Shown: positions 18,655 through 27,631 of the stretch, piece by piece
Layout of the letters: each line of letters begins with the position of its first letter
Numbering within the stretch: the first letter of the stretch is position 1
Notes under the pieces: model-generated
The model's database searches: none
What the model was told of the DNA's origin: nothing
Seen by the model: only the letters and a program-made list of their open reading frames with translations
Source of the DNA: Herbaspirillum sp. YR522
Lineage (GTDB): Bacteria; Pseudomonadota; Gammaproteobacteria; Burkholderiales; Burkholderiaceae_D
NCBI RefSeq assembly: GCF_000282575.1
Contig: NZ_AKJA01000060.1
Span: 21,482 to 85,481 of the forward strand
DNA: 64,000 bases
Direction of reading: 5' to 3'
Made by a program: the position numbers and the translations under genes

Positions 18655-18692
18655 GGGATGCGTGCCAGCCCGTACGCAGAGTTTCAAGCTTG

Positions 18693-18714
18693 TTTGAACA
18701 ATATATTGTTCAAA
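18693..18714. promoter_or_regulatory. 22-bp perfect palindrome upstream of hipBA
   Basis: A perfect, loop-free palindrome centred on TATA, with arms containing TTGAACAA and TTGTTCAA. It lies 86 bases before hipB in AT-rich sequence. The symmetry suits a dimeric DNA-binding protein, which could be HipB or a separate regulator. Confidence 0.55.
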
Positions 18715-18724
18715 ATATTAAATG

Positions 18725-18793
18725 ACCAATTTAAATGGTATTTCAATGTGACTAGTAAATTAGGCTATAGTTAAAAAAGCTAATTTAAATGGT
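18725..18793 (+). promoter_or_regulatory. hipBA promoter with flanking repeats
   Basis: The 12-base unit AATTTAAATGGT occurs at 18728-18739 and 18782-18793. The first copy sits in an imperfect palindrome, ACCA...TGGT (18725-18739). Between them is a -10-like TATAGT (18766-18771). Sites flanking the promoter just before hipB are what autoregulation by the HipB antitoxin would need; this is inferred from position. Confidence 0.5.
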
Positions 18794-18799
18794 CATTGT

Positions 18800-19099
18800 A
18801 TGGTCAGTCTTCCCGAGATAGGCGCCGCGATACGGCGCGCCCGCAAGCAACGCAAGCTCAGTGCCCAGGCACTGGCCGCGCTGACCGGCATGCATCGCAA
18901 TACCTTGCTGGCGTTCGAGACCGGCCGCGGCAACCTCGAACTGGTACGCTTGCTGGCGCTGTGCGAGGCGCTGGCGCTCGAGCTGGAGCTGGTGCCGCGC
19001 GCCGTGGCGGCGCTGCGTCGTGCCGATGCCCCCGAGGGCGCCGCCACCGAGCTGACCGAGCGGGTAGGCTGGTTGATGGACGCAGGGAGACACCGATGA
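18800..19099 (+). CDS. hipB: HipB-type antitoxin / XRE-family repressor
   Basis: A 99-residue protein whose N-terminal 65 residues form a helix-turn-helix of the XRE type (IGAAIRRARKQRKLSAQALAALTGMHRNTL). The partner of HipA, it would neutralise the kinase and bind its own promoter. The stop overlaps the hipA start as ATGA, so expression is coupled. The C-terminus is charged and variable. The AT-rich upstream region contrasts with the surrounding GC-rich genes. Confidence 0.9.
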   Translation: MVSLPEIGAAIRRARKQRKLSAQALAALTGMHRNTLLAFETGRGNLELVRLLALCEALALELELVPRAVAALRRADAPEGAATELTERVGWLMDAGRHR

Positions 19100-20427
19100 G
19101 CATGCTGCGTTCGTTGCGCATTCGCCTGGGAACGGTCGAGCTGGGCTCGCTGTTCGCCCTCGACGATGGTCGCTGCTATTTCCGTTTCGACGACGATTAC
19201 GCCATGAGCGGGGCACAACACCCGGTGCTGTCGCAACTGTATTGCGCCTCCAGCGAGCAGCGCACCCGCGCCCAACTGCTCGACCCGACGCTGGCGGCCA
19301 ACCGTGGTGACGGTCGTGGCGGCTTGCCGCCGTTCTTCCAGAACCTGTTGCCCGAAGGACAGTTGCGCAAGCACCTGGTGCAGCGCGCCGGCTTGTCCCC
19401 GGATGACGAATTCGGCCTGCTCGCCTATTGCGGCCGCGATCTTCCCGGCGATGTCTCGGCGCTGGCCGAGCAACTCGACGAACCCGGCCTGGGTCGCTTG
19501 CTGGGGCAGGGGCATGACAGCTACGAGATGAGCTCGGGCCAGTTACCGGTGCCGGGTGGCGAATCGCTGTCGGGTGTGCAGCCCAAGCTGGCACTGGTGC
19601 GCCAGGCGGGAGGGCGGTACGTGATGCGCTCGCGCGACCGCCAGGGCAGCCATTTCATCGCCAAGCTGCCGGCGACCGACTATCCCAACATGCCGCAGGT
19701 CGAGTTCTCGTCGCTGACGCTGGCCGCCGCCGCCGGCGTGACGGTGTGCGGGTTTGCGCTGGAGCCATTGAGCGTGATCGCCGATCACCTGCCGTTCGGC
19801 CTGCGCAACGACGCCAGCCGCTTCTTGCTGGTGCAGCGTTTCGATCGCGACGCACCCACCGCCACCGGCCGCCTGCACATGGAGGATTTCGCCCAGGTCA
19901 CCGGCACCGCGCCGTCCGCGAAATATGCCGGTACCTATGCGGCGATCGGCGCCATCCTGATGGAGCGCAGCACACGCGGGGTGGAAGACGTGTTCGAGCT
20001 GCTGCGCCGGATCAAGGTCAACGAATTGCTGGGCAACTTCGACGCCCACCTGAAGAACTTCAGCCTGCTCTATCACACGCCGCAGCAGGCAGCGTTGTCG
20101 CCGGCCTACGATATCGTCGCCTATGCCGCCTATGTGGGCGGCAACGGACATGCGCTGGCATTGGTGCCGGGGCAGGGCGCGCGCCAATTGCTCAGCCCCG
20201 CGGTGCTGCGCCAGCTGGCCAACATATGGGGCGTGGCCGAGACCCGGCTGCGTACGGTATTGATCGATACGGTCGAGCGTGCCATGTCGCAATGGCCGGC
20301 GCTGATCGCCGAACTGCCCCTGACGCACGACCAGCGCCTGCGGCTGTGGGCGCACATCGACGCCAACCCCAGCGTCGTCGCCTGGCGGCGCAGGGCTGCC
20401 AGGCCGACCAGGAAAGCCCCGGCATGA
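19096..20427 (+). CDS. hipA: HipA-type serine/threonine kinase toxin
   Basis: A 443-residue kinase of the HipA family; in E. coli the homologue phosphorylates glutamyl-tRNA synthetase and induces persistence. Visible features are SGVQPKLAL (Gly-rich loop), FIAKLP (ATP-contact Lys), NFDAHLKNF with the likely catalytic Asp316, and AYDIVAYA (metal-binding DxxA-type block). Length is normal and no lesion is seen, so the toxin looks intact. It overlaps hipB on one side and a pseudouridine synthase on the other by four bases. The target in this organism is unknown. Confidence 0.93.
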   Translation: MSMLRSLRIRLGTVELGSLFALDDGRCYFRFDDDYAMSGAQHPVLSQLYCASSEQRTRAQLLDPTLAANRGDGRGGLPPFFQNLLPEGQLRKHLVQRAGLSPDDEFGLLAYCGRDLPGDVSALAEQLDEPGLGRLLGQGHDSYEMSSGQLPVPGGESLSGVQPKLALVRQAGGRYVMRSRDRQGSHFIAKLPATDYPNMPQVEFSSLTLAAAAGVTVCGFALEPLSVIADHLPFGLRNDASRFLLVQRFDRDAPTATGRLHMEDFAQVTGTAPSAKYAGTYAAIGAILMERSTRGVEDVFELLRRIKVNELLGNFDAHLKNFSLLYHTPQQAALSPAYDIVAYAAYVGGNGHALALVPGQGARQLLSPAVLRQLANIWGVAETRLRTVLIDTVERAMSQWPALIAELPLTHDQRLRLWAHIDANPSVVAWRRRAARPTRKAPA

Positions 20428-21323
20428 AACCGATACCGACCCTGCCGGACCGTGATGGCCTGGCACCCAGCTACTTCTGGCTGCAACCGGGACCGTGGAC
20501 CTGCATGCTCGATTTCCTGTGCCAGCGTTATGACGCCGTGTCGGCCGAGGCCTGGCGCAGCCGCATGCAGCGGGGCGAGGTGCGTAACCAGCACGGCGAG
20601 TGCCTGCAGCCGGACTCGCCCTATCGGGTCGGTGATTGCATCTTCTATTATCGGGAGCTGGCGCAACCGGAAGCGGTGATCCCGGTGCAAGAGCACATCC
20701 TGCACCTCGACGAGCATGTGCTGGTGGCCGACAAGCCGCATTTCCTGCCTGTGATCCCGACCGGGCGTTTCGTGCAGCAGACGCTCCTGGTCAGGCTCAA
20801 GAAGACCACCGGACTCAAGCACCTGGTGCCTATCCATCGGCTCGATCGCGAGACGGCCGGGGTGATCGTGTTTTCGCATCGCCCCGAGACCCGCGGCAAG
20901 TACCAGTCGATGTTCCAGCAGCGCACCATGCAAAAGGTGTACGAGGCGATCGCCCCGCTCAGGCCTGGCCTGGCCTTGCCGCTGCTGCACCGCAGCCGGA
21001 TGGAGGAAATCCCGGGGCAATTCTTCAGGATGCATGAGGTGGACGGGGAGCCCAATGCCGAGACCCGTATCTCGCTCATCGAGCCGCGCGGCCAGTGGGG
21101 TTTGTATCGGCTCGAACCGGTCACCGGCCGTCGCCATCAATTGCGGGTGCACATGGCGGGACTGGGGATGCCGATCGTCAACGACCTGTTCTATCCGCAG
21201 CCGGTGCCGGTGGGGGTGGCCGACGATCTCGATCGGCCGTTGAAGCTGCTGGCGCGTTCGCTGTCGTTCATCGATCCGCTTGACCAGTCGCCACGCCACT
21301 TCGAGAGCAGGCGGGCGCTATAG
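20424..21323 (+). CDS. RluA-family pseudouridine synthase
   Basis: A 299-residue enzyme that converts uridine to pseudouridine in rRNA or tRNA. The catalytic motif HRLDRETAG is present (Asp141), and GRRHQLRVHMAGLGMPIVND matches the conserved C-terminal block. The N-terminal part resembles a short S4-like domain. The exact target base cannot be assigned. Its ATG overlaps the hipA stop (ATGA), so it is probably translated from the hipBA message, an unusual partner for a toxin-antitoxin pair. Confidence 0.9.
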   Translation: MKPIPTLPDRDGLAPSYFWLQPGPWTCMLDFLCQRYDAVSAEAWRSRMQRGEVRNQHGECLQPDSPYRVGDCIFYYRELAQPEAVIPVQEHILHLDEHVLVADKPHFLPVIPTGRFVQQTLLVRLKKTTGLKHLVPIHRLDRETAGVIVFSHRPETRGKYQSMFQQRTMQKVYEAIAPLRPGLALPLLHRSRMEEIPGQFFRMHEVDGEPNAETRISLIEPRGQWGLYRLEPVTGRRHQLRVHMAGLGMPIVNDLFYPQPVPVGVADDLDRPLKLLARSLSFIDPLDQSPRHFESRRAL

Positions 21324-21340
21324 CAAGGCGCCCGCGCTGG

Positions 21341-22051
21341 TCATTGATAGTACAAGGTGAGGGTGCTGGAGCCGGCGAGGACGATTTCATCGACCGAGGG
21401 AAGCTCGGCGCTGGGCCTGATCAAGGTCTGGATCGCCAGCTCGCCGCTGACGGTATTGAACGCCGTGGGCAGCGCGGCCTGGCCTTCGGAAAACCCGACG
21501 GCATAGATGCCGTTGGCATAGAGCGGCGCATCGACCGGGGTTTCGGACCAGCCCCGCATGCCGTCGCTGCGCAGCGTGCGCAGCGTGCCGGGCACGTTGC
21601 GGCCCGAGCCGGTGGACACCCGCACATAGAAGATGCCGATGTTCACGCCGTTGACCGAACCCAGTCCATTGGCCATGAAATTGGCATCGGGTTCGTCACG
21701 TACTGCCTTGATCAGGTCCTGCACGATGGTGGCAGGGTGCTCGTCCTGCAACAGCAATGCCACCTTGGCGGGAGCATCGCAATTGATGGAAAAGGTGAGT
21801 TTCTGCTCGGGCAGCAGCGTGTGACTGTCGGTCGACAGCTGGGAATGCAGCATGCGGCCGTAGTCGACGGTGCTGCCGGCAGGCATCGTGAGATTGCAGG
21901 CGGGCGGCACCAGCGAACCCACCACCTTGATCTGGATACTGTTGCCGGTGCCGTCGGCGGCGGCCGTGGCAGGGGCGGTGGCAAGCAAGGCGAACAGGCA
22001 ACTGCTCAATTGGACTGCGACGCGACGCAGCAACGGGCTCGAGGTGGTCAT
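21341..22051 (-). CDS. DUF1120-type exported fimbrial-like protein
   Basis: A 236-residue protein with a signal peptide (cleavage near TAAA). It has a body of fimbrial-subunit character: an early Cys in PPACNL, a second in SINCDAP, and a C-terminus TLTLYYQ resembling a donor strand. I recognise it as DUF1120-like. It is likely secreted and may be polymerised or act as an adhesin, but no chaperone or usher gene is adjacent. It converges on the pseudouridine synthase with a 17-base gap. Confidence 0.7.
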   Translation of the reverse strand: MTTSSPLLRRVAVQLSSCLFALLATAPATAAADGTGNSIQIKVVGSLVPPACNLTMPAGSTVDYGRMLHSQLSTDSHTLLPEQKLTFSINCDAPAKVALLLQDEHPATIVQDLIKAVRDEPDANFMANGLGSVNGVNIGIFYVRVSTGSGRNVPGTLRTLRSDGMRGWSETPVDAPLYANGIYAVGFSEGQAALPTAFNTVSGELAIQTLIRPSAELPSVDEIVLAGSSTLTLYYQ

Positions 22052-22175
22052 GGGATTCCTGGAAAAGTTGGGGAAGCCCGTATTGTCGAGGTCGTGCCAG
22101 AATTATTGCATCAAAGATGTCCGATAAAACACTCGAAGTCGAGCGAAGAAATTGTGGTTCGCCCCCTGTTGCGCG

Positions 22176-22844
22176 TTACGCCGCAGACTTCAACTGGTGC
22201 AGCGACGCCACCAGGTCGGCGAAGCGCTGACCCTGGATCATGATGTGCTGGCGCAGCACTTCCATGGTCTTTTCCTCGTCGCCGGCGATGATCGCATCGA
22301 CCGCCGCGGCATGTTCGTCGAATGACATCCTGAGCCGGTCGCGCACCCGCAGCTGCAGTCGCCGGTACGGGCGCAGGCGTCGATGCAATGCACGCGCCTG
22401 CTCGGCCAGGAAACTGTTGTGGCTGCCCGCATAGATGCAGTCGTGGAAGGCTTCGTTGAGATAGAAGTAGGCGTCCGGATCGGCGCCGTCGCGGGCCGCC
22501 TGGCAAGCCAGGTGCGCCGCCCGCAGGCCGGCATGCTCATCGGCCGTCATGCGGCGCGCCGCCAGTCGTCCGCACATGGCCTCGAACTCGGCCATCACCT
22601 CGAACATCTCGATGAGCTTGTCCGGCCCCACTTCGGCCACGATGGCGCCGCGTCGCGGACGCATCTCGATGATGCCCATCGATGCGAGCTGGATCAACGC
22701 CTCGCGAATGGGCGTACGCGATACCCCGAACTGCTCGGCCAGCGAGGTCTCGTCGAGGTGCTGGCCAGGTGATAGCTTGCCCATGGCGATCAATTCCTCG
22801 ATCGATTCGCGCAGGCTTTCGGCGCGGGTCTTGGCATTTTCCAT
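22176..22844 (-). CDS. GntR-family (FCD) repressor, probably malonate-responsive
   Basis: A 222-residue regulator with an N-terminal winged helix (GQHLDETSLAEQFGVSRTPIREALIQL) and an FCD ligand domain whose His-containing helices (FHDCIY, FDEHAAAVDAI, LRQHIMI) suit a metal-bound carboxylate effector. It is divergent from the malonate TRAP-decarboxylase operon, 150 bases apart. In other bacteria GntR-type proteins such as MdcY control malonate decarboxylase genes, so malonate or malonyl-CoA is the likely signal; that is inference. Confidence 0.88.
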   Translation of the reverse strand: MENAKTRAESLRESIEELIAMGKLSPGQHLDETSLAEQFGVSRTPIREALIQLASMGIIEMRPRRGAIVAEVGPDKLIEMFEVMAEFEAMCGRLAARRMTADEHAGLRAAHLACQAARDGADPDAYFYLNEAFHDCIYAGSHNSFLAEQARALHRRLRPYRRLQLRVRDRLRMSFDEHAAAVDAIIAGDEEKTMEVLRQHIMIQGQRFADLVASLHQLKSAA

Positions 22845-22897
22845 CTTGCACTTTCTTCAATGTCTTGCGAGGACTGGCATCGAATGCCGCATTCTGC

Positions 22898-22933
22898 TTG
22901 ACAATGTATTCTTTTGGGAAGAAATTGTATACA
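22898..22933 (+). promoter_or_regulatory. Promoter/operator region of the malonate operon
   Basis: TTGACA (22898-22903) is a consensus -35 hexamer on the + strand; the -10 at normal spacing is poor. TTGTATACA (22925-22933) contains the palindrome TGTATACA, and a related half-site TGTATTC lies at 22905-22911. FCD-type GntR proteins often bind GTnnAC-type sites of this kind, so this is the best operator candidate for the divergent regulator. Confidence 0.45.
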
Positions 22934-22994
22934 CGATGCGACCATAAAAACACACGACGGCGCATCATCATTCCCATTTGGAGGAGACACCAAG

Positions 22995-24023
22995 ATGAAC
23001 AGCATCACGCGCAGACATTTCCTGGGCACGCTGGCGGCCACTTCGCTGGCGGTCCAATGGCCCCTGGCCCGGGCTCAGGCCCAGGGCACCAGCCTGAAGA
23101 TTTCGCACCAGTTTCCCGGCGGCACCATCAACGAGGGTGACTTCCGGGACCGCCTGGTGCGCACCTTTGCCAAGCAGGTGGGCGAACGCACCAATGGCGC
23201 GCTCAAGTTCGAGATCTATCCGGGTTCGTCGCTGATGAAGACCAATGCCCAGTTCTCGGCGTTGCGCAAGGGCGCGCTGGACATGTCGCTGGTGCCGCTG
23301 AACTATGCCGGCGGCGAAGTCCCCGAGACCAATATTGGCCTGATGCCGGGATTGGTCACGTCCTACCAGCAGGGCGCATCGTGGAAGAACGCCGAGGTCG
23401 GCCGCGAACTGGCGCGCATCCTGGGCGAGAAGGGCATCGTCATCGTCAGCTGGATCTGGCAGGCCGGCGGCGTGGCCTCGCGCGGCAAGCCCATCGTGGA
23501 CCCGGCCGACGCCCGCGGCATGAAGGTACGCGGCGGCTCGCGCGAGATGGACCTGATCCTCAAGGAAGCCGGGGCTGCCGTGGTGACCCTGCCGTCCAAC
23601 GAAATCTATGCCGCCATGCAGACCGGCGCGATGGATGCGGCGATGACTTCGTCGACCTCGTTCATGTCGTTCCGCCTGGAAGAGGTGGCAAAGGCGCTCA
23701 CGACCGGGCGCGACAAGGCCTATTGGTACATGTTCGAGCCGCTGATGATCTCCAAGGCGGTGTTCGAGCGCCTGCCCAAGGACCAGCAGGCTGCCATCAT
23801 GGCCGTCGGTGCCGAGATGGAGCAGTTCGCCATGAAGGCCGCCCAGGCCGACGACGTGGCCGTGGCCCAGGTCTACCAGAAGGCCGGAGCGAAGGTGGTC
23901 GACCTGAATGCCGAGGTGGTCAGGAAGTGGCAGGACATCGCCCGCAATACCGCCTGGAAGGACTTCGCGGCGCGCAATGCCAATTGCGCCAACCTGCTCA
24001 AGCTGGCGGAGAAGACACTATGA
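22995..24023 (+). CDS. TRAP transporter substrate-binding protein (DctP type), probably for malonate
   Basis: A 342-residue periplasmic binding protein. ATG 22995 is preceded by GAGGAGA. The N-terminus has a twin-arginine-like RRHFLGTL followed by a hydrophobic stretch and AQAQ cleavage region, so Tat export is possible. The body shows the TRAP solute-receptor pattern, including a central Arg in GMKVRGGSREMD that binds the ligand carboxylate in this family. It is the first gene of the malonate operon and overlaps the small membrane subunit by four bases. Malonate is inferred from the neighbours. Confidence 0.9.
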   Translation: MNSITRRHFLGTLAATSLAVQWPLARAQAQGTSLKISHQFPGGTINEGDFRDRLVRTFAKQVGERTNGALKFEIYPGSSLMKTNAQFSALRKGALDMSLVPLNYAGGEVPETNIGLMPGLVTSYQQGASWKNAEVGRELARILGEKGIVIVSWIWQAGGVASRGKPIVDPADARGMKVRGGSREMDLILKEAGAAVVTLPSNEIYAAMQTGAMDAAMTSSTSFMSFRLEEVAKALTTGRDKAYWYMFEPLMISKAVFERLPKDQQAAIMAVGAEMEQFAMKAAQADDVAVAQVYQKAGAKVVDLNAEVVRKWQDIARNTAWKDFAARNANCANLLKLAEKTL

Positions 24024-24595
24024 GCCACGGCTTCGAGATGCCCGGCGCGGCACCGGCCGCGTCCACGGTACCGGCCAGCGCACCGGTGGCCTGGCTGGCC
24101 GCGGCGCTGGGCGTATTCCATCGCGCCGCGGTGCTGCTGGCCATGATCGCGCTGGTGGTGACCTCGTCCATCCTGACCTATTCGGTGGTGGTGCGCTATT
24201 TCTTCCACCAACCCACCGACTGGCAGGACGAGGCCTCGGTATTCATGCTGGTGGGCGTGATCTTCCTGTGCGCCGGGTACGTGCAATCGCTGCGCGGTCA
24301 CATCGGCATCGAGGCGCTGGCCGGAATCCTGCCGGCGGCGGTGAACCGGGCGCGCCTGTTGCTGTGCGACCTGCTGTCGCTGGCCTTCTGCGTCTTCTTC
24401 TCGTGGAAATCGTGGACGCTCTGGCATGAAGCCTGGGTCGATGGCCAGACGACCTCGTCGACCTTTGCCCCGCCCTTGTGGATTCCGTACGCGATGATGG
24501 CGCTGGGCATGAGCGTGCTGACGCTGCAATTGCTGGTGCAGGTGCTGGTGCGCCTGACCGGGACCGTCCCCGCCACCCGCCAGGAGGGCGCATGA
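24020..24595 (+). CDS. TRAP transporter small membrane subunit (DctQ type)
   Basis: A 191-residue protein with four hydrophobic helices. The segment VVVRYFFHQPTDWQDEAS is typical of DctQ proteins between helices 1 and 2. It pairs with the large DctM subunit to bring substrate across the inner membrane using a sodium or proton gradient. It overlaps the genes before and after by four bases each (ATGA), so the three subunits are translationally coupled. Confidence 0.92.
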   Translation: MSHGFEMPGAAPAASTVPASAPVAWLAAALGVFHRAAVLLAMIALVVTSSILTYSVVVRYFFHQPTDWQDEASVFMLVGVIFLCAGYVQSLRGHIGIEALAGILPAAVNRARLLLCDLLSLAFCVFFSWKSWTLWHEAWVDGQTTSSTFAPPLWIPYAMMALGMSVLTLQLLVQVLVRLTGTVPATRQEGA

Positions 24596-25941
24596 GTCCG
24601 CTGGCCCTGGGCGCCCTGTATGGCATCGTCACCATCGTGGTGATGTGTTCCGGCATGCCGATAGCCTTCGCGCTGGGGGTGGTGGCGACCGGTTTCATGT
24701 ATTTCTTCATGCCGGCCTCGTCGCTCGACACGGTGACCCAGAACGTCTATGAAGAAATCGCCTCGATCACCTTGCTGTCGATCCCGTTGTTCATCCTCAA
24801 GGGCGCCGCCATCGGTCGCTCGCCGGCCGGGCGCGACCTGTATTCGGCGATCCATGCCTGGCTCAACCGGGTGCCGGGCGGCCTGGGCATTGCCAACGTG
24901 TTCGCCTGCGCGCTGTTCGCGGCGATGGCGGGTTCGTCGCCGGCGACCTGCTCGGCGATCGGTTCGGCCGGCATTCCCGAGATGCGCCGGCGCGGCTATT
25001 CACCCGGCTTCGCGGCCGGCATCATTGCCGCAGGCGGTACCCTGGGCATCCTGCTGCCGCCGTCGATCACCATGATCCTGTATGCGGTAGCGGCCGAGCA
25101 GTCGCTGGGCCGGCTGTTCCTGGCCGGCATCGGCCCGGGCCTGCTGCTGGTGCTGCTGTTCGCGGCCTATGCGATGTATCGCGCCCACCACGAGTACAAG
25201 CTGGCGCACGCCGTCTACAGCGCCGGCGGTGCCAAGTCGGCCTACCTCGACGACGAGCACTTCACGCTGGCGCAAAAGGTCGAGATGCTGCCCCGGGTGC
25301 TGCCTTTCGTGGTGCTGCTGATCGGCGTGATGGTGGCCCTGTACGGCGGGCTGGCCACGCCCTCCGAGACCGCCGGGCTGGGTGCATTGCTGGCGCTGCT
25401 GCTCATCGCCCTGGTCTACCGCATCTACAAGCCGCGCGAGATCGCACCGTTCCTGTCGGCCACCATCAAGGAATCCGGCATGCTGCTGCTGATCATCGGC
25501 ATGTCGCTGCTGTATTCCTATGTGATGAGCTACCTGCACATCAGCCAGTCGGCGGCGCAATGGGTGGTCGACCTGCACCTGTCCAAATGGCTGCTGCTGG
25601 CCGTGATCCTGTTCATGGTGATCGTGCTGGGCTTCTTCCTGCCGCCGGTGTCGATCATCCTGATGACCGCGCCGATCATCCTGCCACCGCTCAAGGCGGC
25701 CGGCTTCGACCTGATCTGGTTCGGCATCGTCATGACGGTGGTCATGGAAATGGGCCTGATCCACCCGCCGGTGGGCCTGAACCTGTTCGTGATCAAGAAC
25801 ATCGCACCCGATATCGCACTGGGTGACGTGATCAAGGGCACCATACCGTTCCTGGCGTTGATGTTCTTGGCGGTGGTGCTGTTGTGTCTTTTCCCCGGCA
25901 TTGCGACCGGCCTGCCTGACCTGTTGATGGGAGCGAAGTGA
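24592..25941 (+). CDS. TRAP transporter large membrane subunit (DctM type)
   Basis: A 449-residue polytopic permease. GGTLGILLPPSITMILYA and GFFLPPVSIILMTAPIILP are the two inverted-repeat hairpin motifs of DctM proteins, and MGLIHPPVGLNLFVIKN is the conserved late block. It is the channel-forming part of the importer. The stop is followed within three bases by the mdcA start, tying uptake directly to malonate decarboxylation. Confidence 0.94.
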   Translation: MSPLALGALYGIVTIVVMCSGMPIAFALGVVATGFMYFFMPASSLDTVTQNVYEEIASITLLSIPLFILKGAAIGRSPAGRDLYSAIHAWLNRVPGGLGIANVFACALFAAMAGSSPATCSAIGSAGIPEMRRRGYSPGFAAGIIAAGGTLGILLPPSITMILYAVAAEQSLGRLFLAGIGPGLLLVLLFAAYAMYRAHHEYKLAHAVYSAGGAKSAYLDDEHFTLAQKVEMLPRVLPFVVLLIGVMVALYGGLATPSETAGLGALLALLLIALVYRIYKPREIAPFLSATIKESGMLLLIIGMSLLYSYVMSYLHISQSAAQWVVDLHLSKWLLLAVILFMVIVLGFFLPPVSIILMTAPIILPPLKAAGFDLIWFGIVMTVVMEMGLIHPPVGLNLFVIKNIAPDIALGDVIKGTIPFLALMFLAVVLLCLFPGIATGLPDLLMGAK

Positions 25942-25943
25942 CC

Positions 25944-27611
25944 ATGAGTGGTAACGAACGCGTCTGGAATGCGCGCGGGCAGGATCGCGACGCCCGCCTG
26001 CAGCGCGCTGCGAATGCGTTGGGCGGCCAGTTGCGCGGCAAGCTGGTGGCCGCCGCGCAACTGACCGATCTGCTGTATGCGGTGATCGAGCCGGGCGACC
26101 GGGTCTGCGTCGAGGGCAACAACCAGAAGCAGGCCGATTTCCTGGCCCGCAGCCTGGCCGCGCTCGATCCGGCCCGCGTGCATGACCTGCACATGCTGTT
26201 TTCGGTGCTGGCCCTGCCCGAGCACCTGGACGTGTTCGAAAAGGGCATCGCCTCCAAGCTGGACTTCTCGTTCTCGGGGCCGCAGGCGGGGCGCCTGGCC
26301 AAGCTGGCCGCCAGCGGCAGGCTCAATATCGGCGCCATCCATACCTACCTGGAGCTGTTCGGGCGCTACTTCATCGACCTGACCCCGCGCGTGGCCCTGG
26401 TGGCCGCGCAGGCAGCCGATCGCCACGGCAACCTCTACACCGGGCCCAATACCGAGGATACGCCGGCCATCGTCGAGGCCACCGCGTTCTCGGGCGGGAT
26501 CGTCATCGCGCAGGTCAACGAGATCGTCGACACCCTGCCGCGCATCGACATTCCGGCCGACTGGGTCAGCTTCGCGGTGCAAGCCCCCACGCCGCATTAC
26601 ATCGAACCGTTATTTACGCGCGATCCGGCGCAGATCTCCGAGATCCAGGTGCTCATGGCGATGATGGCCATCAAGGGCATCTATGCCGAATATGGCGTGC
26701 AGCGGCTGAACCACGGCATCGGGTTCGACACCGCCGCCATCGAGCTGATCCTGCCGACCTATGGCGAGTCGCTCGGCCTGCGTGGCAAGATCTGCCAGCA
26801 TTGGGCGCTCAATCCACACCCGGCGCTGATCCCGGCCATCGAGGCCGGGTTCGTCGAATCGATCCATTCGTTCGGCTCCGAGCTGGGGATGGAAGACTAT
26901 ATCCGCGCCCGTCCCGATATCTTCTTCGTCGGCCCCGATGGCTCCATGCGCAGCAACCGGGCCTTTTCGCAGACCGCCGGTCATTACGGCTGCGACATGT
27001 TCATCGGCTCCACGCTGCAGATCGACCTGCAGGGCAATTCGTCGACCGCCACGCTGGGGCGCATCGCCGGCTTCGGCGGCGCGCCCAACATGGGGGGCGA
27101 CGCGCGCGGCCGGCGCCACGCCAGCCCGGCCTGGCTCAAGGCCGGCGCCCAGGCGCGCGCCGGCAAGAACACCATCCCGCGCGGCCAGAAGCTGGTGGTA
27201 CAGACGGTGGAAACCTTCCGCGAACACATGCAGCCGGCCTTCGTCGACAGGCTCGATGCCTGGCAGCTGGCCGAGCAGGCCAACATGCCGATTCCGCCGG
27301 TGATGATCTATGGCGACGACGTGACCCATATCCTGACCGAAGAAGGCATCGCCAACCTGCTGCTGTGCCGCACCGAACAGGAGCGCGAGCAGGCCATACG
27401 GGGCGTGGCCGGTTATACGCCGGTGGGCATGGCGCGCGATCGGCGCATGGTGGAAAACCTGCGCGACCGGGGCGTGATCCGGCGCGCCGAAGACCTCGGC
27501 GTGGACAAGCGCCTGGCCACCCGCGACCTGCTGGCGGCCAAGAACATGAAAGACCTGGTACGCGCCTCGCATGGCCTGTACCAGCCACCCAAGCGCTTTC
27601 GCAACTGGTAA
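25944..27611 (+). CDS. mdcA: Malonate decarboxylase alpha subunit (acetyl-S-ACP:malonate ACP transferase)
   Basis: A 555-residue cytosolic subunit that swaps the acetyl group on the carrier protein for malonate, the first step of decarboxylation. Overall length and the blocks NRAFSQTAGHYGCDMFIGSTL and NSSTATLGRIAGFGGAPNMGGD are characteristic. ATG 25944 is preferred; a GTG six bases upstream would overlap the dctM stop. The enzyme complex (alpha, beta, gamma and carrier) is completed by the next three genes. Confidence 0.95.
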   Translation: MSGNERVWNARGQDRDARLQRAANALGGQLRGKLVAAAQLTDLLYAVIEPGDRVCVEGNNQKQADFLARSLAALDPARVHDLHMLFSVLALPEHLDVFEKGIASKLDFSFSGPQAGRLAKLAASGRLNIGAIHTYLELFGRYFIDLTPRVALVAAQAADRHGNLYTGPNTEDTPAIVEATAFSGGIVIAQVNEIVDTLPRIDIPADWVSFAVQAPTPHYIEPLFTRDPAQISEIQVLMAMMAIKGIYAEYGVQRLNHGIGFDTAAIELILPTYGESLGLRGKICQHWALNPHPALIPAIEAGFVESIHSFGSELGMEDYIRARPDIFFVGPDGSMRSNRAFSQTAGHYGCDMFIGSTLQIDLQGNSSTATLGRIAGFGGAPNMGGDARGRRHASPAWLKAGAQARAGKNTIPRGQKLVVQTVETFREHMQPAFVDRLDAWQLAEQANMPIPPVMIYGDDVTHILTEEGIANLLLCRTEQEREQAIRGVAGYTPVGMARDRRMVENLRDRGVIRRAEDLGVDKRLATRDLLAAKNMKDLVRASHGLYQPPKRFRNW

Positions 27612-27631
27612 CGCGACCCGGGACAGACGCA

